The position numbers were made by a program, and so were the translations under genes. This document shows, piece after piece, positions 19,179 through 28,646 of a DNA stretch of 41,016 bases (position 1 is the first letter of the stretch; the number at the start of each line of letters is the position of its first letter). The notes beneath the pieces are model-generated. The model saw only the letters and a program-made list of their open reading frames with translations. It was not told where the DNA came from and searched no databases. The stretch is from Butyriboletus loyo (Eukaryota > Basidiomycota > Agaricomycetes > Boletales > Boletaceae). The stretch covers positions 1 to 41,016 of the forward strand of contig JBBPSI010000215.1 in assembly GCA_038093515.1 (NCBI GenBank), read 5' to 3'.

Positions 19179-21889
19179 GAGCTTTAGCCTTACTGCCACT
19201 TAATCAAACCTATCAAATTGTATGCCACATATTATGACCACTACACCATCACTGCCATCAGTACCACCACCAGCTATTCTGCCTCCACCCCCTATCACAC
19301 CAACATCACGCACCCAAGGTGCAATCACCCCAGCCACTAGCCAAACCATGGTACTGACTCCAAATAATTTTGGTCATGCCTCATCATCTCCCAAAATCGA
19401 GAAGTTGAAAGAAGGTAATTGGCTTGCATGGGAGATGTGTATGACCGCTGTCCTAAAAAGGAATGGGGTATATGGCATCATTGCTGGAACTGAATCACAG
19501 CCAAATGATCACATTGCCATGGCCGAATGGGGCAACAGGGATATGCTTGCTCAAGAATATATACTCCTAGCAGTGAAAGACAATCAAATTGGACATGTTC
19601 ATGGATGTGCGACTTCTGTGCAAATGTGGAACACCTTTTGTGTCATCCATGAGCCAAGGGGAACTCAATCTATGCTATCTACAATGCGCATGCTGTATGG
19701 CACCCAAGCCGAAGAAGATACTGACATTCTGGCACATCTTTATGAGATGCGATCTATGCGAGAATGACTTGCCTTATCAGATTATCCGATCAATGAAGAC
19801 ATTTTCAAAGCCCTCCTCATCGCTTCCCTTCCTCATAGTTGGGAGGCTTTCACTATATCTTATTTAGGGTATCAGGGAGGTACTCAAGGCAATCAGCATG
19901 CTACTAGCATGACTGTACAAGAACCGGTTTCCCTGCTGAGCAAAGAATATAAACGCCATGCCGAAAAAGGAGGTACAAAGTCATTCACTTATTCATCTCA
20001 TTCCCAAAAAGGAAAGCCATGCCTATGTGCCATTTGTGGCTGTAACAATCATGTTACTGCAAATTGCTAATTCAAAGGAAAACCCAAATGCAGCATATGT
20101 GACAAATTTGGACATACAGATGCAGACTGTTGGAAAAACCCCCTGAATAAAGGGAAAGGGAAAGGGAAAGCTGCATCATTTAAGCCTGACCGTGATAAGA
20201 AATCAACAGGTCAGAAGGCACAGTTACATGCGAAATTAGCTGAGATGGACTTGGACAGCGAAACAGAGGATTTGCCACAAGCATTTTCACAATTTGTAAC
20301 TGTAGCTAGTAACATCAATGACAAGACTGAAGAGGTCGCATTTTCTGATTATTCATGGATCGCTGATTCCGGCGCAACAAATCATATATGTAATAAGCGC
20401 AAGGCATTCTTCAATTACATTCCATCGTCCAAAAGGACGGTACAAGGATTGGATGGTCATCCCATTGCTGCTTATGGACAGGGGACCATCACTATCTGCT
20501 GTTCCATTGATAGCCGATTGGTTCGCATAAATTTGCATAATACATTATACATACCCGAAGCGTGGGAAAATTTATTATCGCTCGGGCATATTGAAGCCAG
20601 CGGGGGACACACAGTATGTGCCAATTGTACCATTCAATTATATGATGAAGAAGGATGATTAATGATCACCGGATCACTTCGCAAACAATTATATTATTTG
20701 CACATGACTATGGAATGTACAGATCACACTCAAGTTGCTATCAAAATTAAGAAAGATTATACTTGGGCAGATTGGCATTGCCATCTCGGTCATATCAGTA
20801 TTACTGGTTTAAAGCAGCTACATGGAAAGAATCTTGTCGACAGATTCTGTTGTTGACAGCCCCTTAATATTTGATTGTGACACATGTATACAATCAAAAC
20901 AAACTAGGCAACCATTGCCTAAAATGGTAAGCTGTGGGTCATGATTACCAGGTGAGCTTACACATACTGATGTGTGGGGACCTGCTCGCATCCCATCCAT
21001 CAAAGGATACAAATATTATATTTCTTTCATTGATGATGCATCTCGACAAGTGACTCTTACTTTTCTCAAAAGTAAGGATCAGGCTGCCGATGCAGTAATA
21101 AAATATTTAACAAATATTGAGCGCCAAAGTTATCGATTACCTAAGATCATACACATGGATAATGGGCATGAATATGTTAATAAATATTTGCTCGATTGGT
21201 GTTTACACAAGGGTATGGAGCTACATATGTCTGCTCCATATACACCTGAGCAGAACGGCATTGCGGAATGATGAAATTGTACTGTCATAGAATTAAGTTG
21301 TGCAATGTTATTTGCACACAATCTGCCTGGTACCTTATGGCCTGAGGCTATGATGCATGCCACCTATATACAGAACCAAGCATTTACATGATCATTGACT
21401 GATATGATGCCACACCAAAAATGGTACAGTACTAAACCTGATATCTCACATATACAAGAGTTCAGACATCCTATTTGGATTCTCCATGAAGAGCCTGGTC
21501 TTTCAAAACTAGAGCCTCATTCAAAATTATTTATTTTTGTGGGACATCAGGATGGCCCCAGCGCGATCACATATTATGATCATGAGAAGAATACACTCAA
21601 GGTATCACGGAATTACTGTTTTCCGATAACTGTTCCCATGCCTGTGGCATCAGACCACTGGTTTGAGGGGGAGAATCGCACAATTTTGTTAGACAAAACA
21701 GAGTCTGATATGATTGTCAATAAGAAAAGAAAGCGAGATGATGATGAACTAAATTCAAAAGGAAAAAGAAAAAGAATAGAAGTGATTGAAGAAACAAATA
21801 ATCGTGAGTTGGATAATCATGACCAAATACCCAATTTGGTTAAAGATTCCAACAATGATGACATTGATGAGTCACATTCAGATAACAAT

Positions 21890-22711
21890 TGTTACAGTTT
21901 TACCCCTAAGCGTACCCCGCCACTCGTTTTCCCACACTCACGCGTCCCCGCCGCCCCCGCCGTCTTGCGATGCCGCCCATCGCCCGCTCCCCAGTCGCCT
22001 AGTGGACGTTATCCACTTCCCCGGTCGTTCCGCAAGTCTCAGTGACGCTACACTGAGATAGCCCCTGTCTCGTCGCCCCGTCGGGCCGGACCCACAGCTG
22101 AGCTGTCGCGTCCCTCCTTTCTTTAACCAATGACATTTGTTACATCACGTGACTAGCACGTGACTAGATTACGACGCGTCAGTACCTTCGCGTCGAGACC
22201 CGTATCCAAGGGCTCCGCCGTTCGCGCACCCTTTGCCCTGTGGGGCTCGCCTCATGGACATCGTCACTTCGCCTTCAGCTCTTCTTATTCGCTGACGATG
22301 TCGCCATCTTGCTCGGAGCATAGCTCCCTCGTTACCGGCACTTTGCCGCTCCCCCACTTTGCCGTTATGACTCGCGTCGACTCATAACCCCCTACCCTCG
22401 CTGCCACGCACAGCTCGGTCTGTGCGCCATATGTATTAGTATATATACTCGTACTTAGGATACTACGAGTTCTCTAGCTAATTCTACGCATCTACCAAGT
22501 GCATAGTAATCTAGCAATATACCCTTCTCTTGCCGATAAAGCCGATAAGAGTCTGCTCGATCTCGTCTGGTCGCCACCACTCAAGATCTCGCCGACACTT
22601 GCTTTGCAAGACACCCGATAGCGTCGTCTACGCGAGTCGGCTAGTTTCCTCATTAGGCTCGAGCCCCTATAAGTGCTCGCTTGCTAGCTATTGTGCGCTA
22701 CCAGCGTAACA
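21890..22711 (+). repeat. Solo LTR family E in copia pol
   Basis: The 822-bp LTR starts TGTTACAGTTTTACC and ends CAGCGTAACA. Perfect duplications ACAAT flank it (21885-21889 and 22712-22716). Removing it joins the copia pol frame between integrase and reverse transcriptase. A TATATATA promoter-like box lies near 22440. Confidence 0.95.
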
Positions 22712-23638
22712 ACAATGAACTTGACTCAGGATCATGCATATATATATGGCTTTCAATGATGCTAACCTTGGTGGAAACAATCCAAAAACATTGTCAGAAG
22801 CAAAGAAATCATCAGATTGGCCCAAATGGAAAAAGGCAGTTCAAACTGAACTCGCTACATTAAAACAAATGGATACATGGAAATTAACTGATGCACCCGA
22901 AAATAGAAAGCCCATAACAAATAAGTGGGTTTTCACATGAAAATATAATAAAGATGGTTCACTACAAAAATATAAAGTGAGACTTGTCACTAGAGGATTT
23001 ACACAAATTCCAGGCATGGATTACAATGATACATTTGCACTGGTAGTAAGACTCGAGACCATCTGACCAATACTCACTCTTGCTGTAGCTGAGGGTTGGG
23101 AAATACAACAAATGGACATAAAAGGGGCGTACCTGAATGGTGACCTAAAAGAGGACATATATATGACACAACTGGAAGGTTTCAAGGATGGAACATCTCA
23201 GTTATGTCATTTAATAAAAACCATATATGGATTAAAACAATCAGGTCGCAAATAGAATCATAAATTAGATACTAAGCTACAAAGTATCGGATTCACGCAC
23301 TTGAACAGTGATCCATGCGTCTACATCAGAAAGACGAATGGAATTGAAATTATTACTGTATGGGTAGACAATTTACTACTCTTCACTAGCCGAAAAGATC
23401 AAATGGATGTTTTAAAGACATCATTAGGTAATCTCTTCAAGATAACCAATTTGGGTGAACCAAGTAAACTCATTGGTATAGAAATCACTTGAGATAGGTC
23501 AAATGGGACTCTGAATATTAAACAAACAAAATACATAAAGAGCATTCTAGAGAGATATGGCTTGCAAGATGCCAATCCCATTAAAATACTGCTTGACCCA
23601 AATGTAAAGCTTGAACCTAAAAATTCACATGATGATAC

Positions 23639-24064
23639 TGTTATAATCGTATCTCTTATATCTATCTTTTGTGTTAGGACTTCGTCATATTTCTCTTTCA
23701 AAGGTCACATGACTTAGCGCACGTGATCGTGGGATTATACATGTGACCACAGGCTGACTAAGCATATGATGTCATGGTCCAGAATGACCCAGACTCTATG
23801 ACGTCATGCCTCATGTATTTAATCTCCGTTTGCTTCTCTTCTTTTTATCCCGTCGACTTCTATTTCATCACTCGACCTGACTTCTTCATATACATGTATA
23901 GTAACTAGTCTCAGCACTGCATGGTCCCACCCAAAAAAACCGCTAGGATTCCCTAGCTTTAACCACTTGTCTTATTCACTGGCAACAGTTGAGAGATTAA
24001 GGCCTGAGCTATCCTCATTAACCTCGCCAGTTATTGTGTATACCAACACAACCCCACAAACACC
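23639..24064 (+). repeat. Solo LTR, family B variant, in copia pol
   Basis: The insertion starts TGTTATAATC and shares long blocks with family B (AAAGGTCAC.TGAC.TAGCGCA, TGACTAAGCATATGATGTCA). It is flanked by perfect GATAC duplications (23634-23638 and 24065-24069), and its removal restores the reverse-transcriptase frame (HDDTPAISGDYASL). At 426 bp it is about 100 bp shorter than other B copies, and its 3' end (AAACACC) lacks the expected CA terminus. Confidence 0.85.
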
Positions 24065-24750
24065 GATACACCAGCTATAAGTGGTGATTATGCATCACTA
24101 ACATGATCATTGATGTACACCACAATTGGTACACATCCTGATATACCATATGCTATCAATAAATTATGCGCATTCAATAATAATCCAGATTTAACACATT
24201 GGAGTGCAGCGAAGCAAGTACTTCATTATCTAAAAGGAACTAAAGAATTAGGGATAACATGTACTTGAAATATTACAAGTACAAATGGATTCCATGAATA
24301 TGCTGATGTGAGTTTCGCCAGCAATCATGATTTGTCATCCACCAGCGGTAATGTTTTTATCTGAAATGGAGGTGCTATCACATGGCACTCTAAAAAGCAA
24401 TTGTCACATGCACTATCTACTGCCAAAGCTGAATATGCATCAATGGCAGAAGCTGGAAAAGAAATTGTTTGGTTGAGAAATCTATATAATGAACTTGGAT
24501 TTCTACCGAAAACCACAACAATATTATATGGTGATAATCAGTTGGGAATTGCAATTGGCACACACTCAATTCCATAAGCGATCAAAATATTTTGATTTAT
24601 GAAATTTATACCTTTGACGCAAGGTACAGATAGGTGACATTGTGCTTAGATATTGTCCAGGCGATGACATGACGGCAGATATTCTGACTAAAGCATTGCC
24701 ATAGGCAAAACATGATCATCATACATTATTGCTCAGCCTACATTAGGCTT

Positions 24751-24759
24751 GAGGGGGAG
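24751..24759 (+). other. Polypurine tract of the copia element
   Basis: GAGGGGGAG directly precedes the 3' LTR start TGTTGG, the standard plus-strand primer position. Confidence 0.85.
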
Positions 24760-24896
24760 TGTTGGAGTCATGTAGACCAAACAAATACAAGCTGCATTCA
24801 GCCGATCATATGGTTGATAAGATAATAAATAAGGATTACTATCAACTCAATAAGATTAGAAATATAATTCAATAAAAGTTGTATATTAGAAGAGTC

Positions 24897-25419
24897 TGTT
24901 ATAATCATAACATTTATTTGTACACCTTCACTTTGGACTTAGTTGTTTTTGCTCCAACATTCAACTTCAAAGGTCACGTGACATAGCGCATGTGATCGTG
25001 GGAACTTACATGTGATCCCCTGCTGACTAAGCATATGATGTCATGGCCTAGACCAGGCCTAGACTCTATGACGTCACAACACATGTATTTAATCTCCGTT
25101 TACTTCTCTTCTTTTTGATCCCCGCGCCTCGTGTGGTTAATCACCATTGCACTTCTCTTCTTTAGTCTAGCCATGTATAGTAGTTCATCACACGCACAGC
25201 ATGGTCTGTGCGCATCTCTGTATAATATATAAAGGCTTGTGGTTAGACTAGGATTCCCTAGTTTTAACCACTTGTCTATTCGCTGGCAACAGTTGAGGAT
25301 TAAGTTGAAGCTCCCTGATTACATCTTGCCTGTGCTTTGTGTAGCGCAGCAACTGTCGTTGGACCGCCTGTGGCAGGGTACTATGTGCTAGCATTCGACT
25401 GCACGTTGCCTTCGCAACA
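24897..25419 (+). repeat. Solo LTR family B in the copia 3' LTR
   Basis: The 523-bp LTR starts TGTTATAATC and ends CGCAACA, with perfect GAGTC duplications (24892-24896 and 25420-25424). It has a TATATAAAGG box near 25231. The 5' LTR of the host element is the uninterrupted empty site. Confidence 0.95.
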
Positions 25420-25496
25420 GAGTCGTAGGAGACATAATTATTTATTCTCCTGCTTCTGATTTCCCATGTGAGATCGCTCAGAAAATACTTTGCTAT

Positions 25497-25987
25497 TGTT
25501 ATGCTTGGACTGGGTAAGTATGAGCATAGACTTGGATATAGTTCTGGGACTCAAGAAGTCTTCTAGATGTTTTAAGTCTAACCTTCAAGACAAAGGATTT
25601 ATCCGGTGTTCTAGTTTGAAGAAAGACAACTCGCTACTAGAGATGAGAGGATGAGGATATCGATGGTGATTCCAAGTAGATCTAGCTTAGAGTACAACAT
25701 AGCTAGATCTCGTCGTATTATAATACAGGAGAGCACACATGGACCAAGGATAGAAGAGGAAAGATGGCTATCATATGATATGGAGGAGAATTGCCATTGG
25801 GCAAAGGGAAGTCATACAATAGAAGGTTATGGAATATTCCATAGGACTACCTTAAAGGGAAGCGATAGATCGAGGGTTGGATCTCGCTATCTATGAAGCA
25901 AAAGAAGAATATTCCGAGTTGAGTTGGCTAAGGGATAAGCTATCGTGAGATGTGCTTAAGTAGAAAAGAAAAGAATGAATCATAACA
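25497..25987 (-). repeat. Solo LTR family D in the copia 3' LTR
   Basis: The 491-bp LTR starts TGTTATGCTTGG and ends TCATAACA on the plus strand, with perfect GCTAT duplications (25492-25496 and 25988-25992). It is inverted relative to the copy at 36365-36859. Confidence 0.95.
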
Positions 25988-26026
25988 GCTATCTCTACAG
26001 GGACATTCAACTTGGGAGCTGGAGAT

Positions 26027-26440
26027 TGTTACGCTGGTGTGCTAACAACTAGAACACTAGGCGGCACTCTGGAGTAGCCGCAGGACTCTGGAGACAGTTC
26101 TCAGACTATGTCTTAGTGTGCACACTAAGAGTCTGGAGTGAAACTAATTGCTAGCAGTTTACTGTGTAGAACTAGATAAGTTACAAGTATATGGGATCTG
26201 GGTTTATATACTGTAAGGCTCTGCACACAGACCATGACCCAATTGGGTTGCGTGAGTTGTAAAGACAAATGAGGACAGAATACTCTAGAACGTTCTGGAG
26301 TATGAAGGAAACAGCATCCAAGCACGGGAAATGGTGACTAAGCTAAATGGTTGCACCATTCAAAGAGCAATAGGTGAAGCCTAGGAGAAAATGGTAGTCC
26401 AAATGGTAATGGAGAAAAAAGGTTGTCCACCACTGTAACA
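26027..26440 (-). repeat. 3' LTR family A of the chromovirus
   Basis: The LTR starts TGTTACGC and ends CTGTAACA on the plus strand. It is identified as a 3' LTR because the minus strand reads GGGAAGGGGGTAA immediately before it. Confidence 0.88.
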
Positions 26441-26443
26441 TTA

Positions 26444-26453
26444 CCCCCTTCCC
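26444..26453 (-). other. Polypurine tract of the chromovirus
   Basis: The minus strand reads GGGAAGGGGG, three bases before the 3' LTR, the expected plus-strand primer. Confidence 0.8.
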
Positions 26454-27359
26454 ATGGTGGAGACTCCAACTCCACTACTTCCAAGACTCCCTCACTGTGA
26501 TGCTCCCTCGTTGACATCGTAGTTATAAGCATCATCAGCATTGAGATCCACCCAGATGTCGTCCCGAAAGGTGCAATCAAAACTCCTGAATATGACCTGG
26601 TGCAATGCGGTGGCAGAAGGGGCATGTGTAGTTGGGGCACTCCCTGTGGAAATGTCCAATGGTCCCATACTCGAAGCAAAGTTGCGGGCGGACAAGGCGA
26701 GGTCGAGCAGGGTGAGGGCTGCTGACAGGGGATCTGTTGTCAAGGACGATGGGGGCATCACGAGTGCTGTGGGTGGAGAGGTAAGGTGGGGGAGGTCCAT
26801 ATGAGGAGCTGGCAGAACCAGCAGTTGTGGTGAGGGGGGAGGAGATCCATGGGATGAGCTGGATGGTGGGGGTTCCTCTGTGAGAGGGCGGCTGAGGGGT
26901 AACAGAGCGGATTGCTCTTGTGGCGATCCTTCTTCCTGTGGCAGTGAGGGTGACTGACCCGGGGATAGATCCAACCTGGAGAAGTGCCTGGCAAGGTTGG
27001 TGACGCACAGTGCAAGGCAGTAAGGGGGAGTATCGACGAGCAACCTGAGGTTCGTCAATGTCGGTCCGAAAGGACTCCAAGGATTCCCCTGTGGTTTCAT
27101 GCGACAAGTCTGCTACCAATGTGGTTACAGGAGAAGCTCACATGGATGGCGCTGGAACAGGTACAGGTGGAGGAGATCCTTCTGTGGCAGGACAAGGAGG
27201 GGGATTGGGGCCATGAGTGGTGGGACAGAGAAACCCAATCCAGTCATTGGACTGAAAGTAAAACACACACTCTCTAGGCACGAGAGCAACAAGGATAGGG
27301 TGAAGGATGGGGGCTAGGATGCCCAGGAGTAACTGATCCACAACATAGCCAAAGCCCTC

Positions 27360-27784
27360 TGTTACGGTAGTGGACTACCTTTTTTCTCCATTACCATTTG
27401 GACTACCGTTTTCACCTAGACTTCGCCTACTTTTCTTTGAATGCTGCGAGCATTCAGCTTAGTCATCACTTCTCACGCACGGATGCCATTTCTCTCATAC
27501 TCAAGAAGCTTCTAGAGTATTCCTTCCACATTTGTCTTTTAGCCCTCGCGACCCGATTAGGGACATGGTCTGTGTGCAGACCCTAGTAGTATATAAACCC
27601 AGTCTTTACAACGTTGTAACTTATCTAGTTCTACACAGTCACCTGCTAGCAATTAGTTCTCTTCCAGACTCTTAGTGTGAGCACTAAGACATAGTCTGAG
27701 ACCCATCTGAGAATCGTCACCAGAGTCCTGCAGCTACTCCAGAGTGCCACCTCAGAGTTCTTGTTGTTAGCGCCAAGCATAACA
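27360..27784 (+). repeat. Solo LTR family A
   Basis: The 425-bp LTR starts TGTTACGGTAG and ends AAGCATAACA, with perfect CCCTC duplications (27355-27359 and 27785-27789). A TATATAAACC box near 27590 is followed about 30 bp later by ATCTAGTTCT, the presumed self-priming segment. It splits the third ORF of the surrounding chromovirus. Confidence 0.95.
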
Positions 27785-28074
27785 CCCTCAGTGTGGAGGC
27801 TGTTGAGGGTGTATCCCCTAGTCTCCATCAGGGAGGTTTCCAGGGCAGTGGTGTATATGGGCAGCTGGTTGTCAGGGCAAAGGTGGGTGTGGATGGTGCA
27901 GGCGAGAGTGTATGAGCAGTAAAGACTGGTGAGGGTATGGAGGACGTAGTCTCTGGTGAAATCCATACGTTGCCCTAAGGCATATGTAGCGACAGGGTTT
28001 TCGAGGACAGTGGCATAGAGGACGCGGTGAGAGGAGACTGGGAGGTGGGATGAGCGGATGGGGAGTTGAGTGGG

Positions 28075-28598
28075 TGTTATAATCATAACATTTATTCGTA
28101 CACCTTCATTTTGGACTTAGTCGTTTTGCTCCAACATTCAACTTCAAAGGTCACGTGACATAGCGCACGTGATCGTGGGAACTTACATGTGATCTCCTGC
28201 TGACTAAGCATATGATGTCATGGCCTAGACCAGGCCTAGACTCTATGATGTCACGACACATGTATTTAATCTCCGTTTACTTCTCTTCTTTTTGATCCCC
28301 ACGCCTCGTGTGGTTAATCACCGTTGCGCTTCTCTTCTTTAGTCTAGCCATGTATAGTAGTTCATCTCACGCACAGCATGGTCTGTGCGCATCTCTGTAT
28401 AATATATAAAGGCTTGTGGTTAGACTAGGATTCCCTAGTTTTAACCACTTGTCTATTCGCTGGCAACAGTTGAGGATTAAGTTGAAGCTCCAGCCTTATC
28501 ACCTGCCTGTGCTTTGTGTAGCGCAGCAACTGTTGTATAGGACCGCTTGTGGCAAAGGTATTCGTGCTAGCATTCGACTGCACGTTGCTTGCGCAACA
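28075..28598 (+). repeat. Solo LTR family B
   Basis: The 524-bp LTR starts TGTTATAATC and ends GCGCAACA. The flanking duplications are GTGGG and GCGGG, one transition apart. Removing it restores the beginning of the third ORF. Confidence 0.9.
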
Positions 28599-28646
28599 GC
28601 GGGAAGCAGAGCATTGTTTTCTGCAGGAGGAATAGCCATTTTCATT

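Larger units (their letters stand above)
19222..24750 (+). pseudogene. Copia gag-pol polyprotein, decayed
   Basis: A single gag-pol frame starts at ATG 19222, with domains in copia order. Gag (UBN2-like, KLKEGNWLAWEM) comes first, with two CX2CX4HX4C knuckles near 20030-20131. Protease DSGATNHIC lies near 20364, integrase HHCC plus DDE (HCHLGH, MDNGHEYVN, PEQNGIAE) at about 20770-21280, reverse transcriptase (WVFT, MDIKGAYLNGDL, IYGLKQSG) at about 22840-23600, and RNase H (HEYADVSFAS, STAKAEYASM) at about 24290-24450. The reverse-transcriptase active site reads VDN instead of VDD (GACAAT at 23367). Several stops replace conserved arginines (for example RLETI-stop at 23068 and GIEIT-stop at 23491), and there are frameshifts near 20845 and 24570. 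It is non-functional. Confidence 0.93.
18950..25999 (+). mobile_element. Complete but inactive copia retrotransposon, LTR family C, carrying four nested solo LTRs
   Basis: The element is bounded by perfect 5-bp duplications GGGAC (18945-18949 and 26000-26004). It has a 216-bp 5' LTR, a half-tRNA-iMet primer-binding site, a gag-pol frame, a polypurine tract and a 3' LTR. Without the solo LTRs at 21890-22711, 23639-24064, 24897-25419 and 25497-25987 and one duplication each, it is about 4.8 kb, normal for copia. The two LTRs differ at 11 of 216 positions, all transitions, so it is old. Numerous stops and altered active sites make it dead. Confidence 0.95.
24760..25999 (+). repeat. 3' LTR of copia element, split by two solo LTRs
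   Basis: The LTR lies in three pieces: 24760-24896, 25425-25496 and 25993-25999. They add up to 216 bp, exactly the 5' LTR length, once LTR B (24897-25419), LTR D (25497-25987) and their duplicated target bases are removed. Confidence 0.95.
26492..28645 (-). pseudogene. Third ORF of the chromovirus, between pol and the 3' LTR, with C-terminal Cys/His boxes
   Basis: The ATG at 28645 lies one base after the pol stop (TAA-A-ATG). Removing solo LTR B (28075-28598) and solo LTR A (27360-27784), each with one target copy, leaves a frame of 370 codons down to the stop at 26577, broken only by a TGA at 27138-27140 that is probably a decayed CGA. Residues about 115-137 (VVDQLLLGILAPILHPILVALV) are hydrophobic. 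A Pro/Ser/Thr-rich region follows, then two adjacent knuckle-like boxes, CFEYGTIGHFHREC (a tyrosine where the second cysteine is expected) and CPFCHRIAPGH. A one-base shift would extend the protein to an acidic tail ending at 26492. The position is that of env genes, but the C-terminus looks nucleic-acid binding. I do not recognise the family. Confidence 0.7.

Noticed and set aside
26492..27119. Chromovirus gag immediately inside an LTR
   Set aside because: The polypurine tract shows that the adjacent LTR is the 3' LTR, and the frame continues from an ATG just after the pol stop, so this is a third ORF downstream of pol.
27646..28086. Independent 146-codon minus-strand gene
   Set aside because: Its ends lie in solo LTRs A and B; the middle is part of the chromovirus third ORF.
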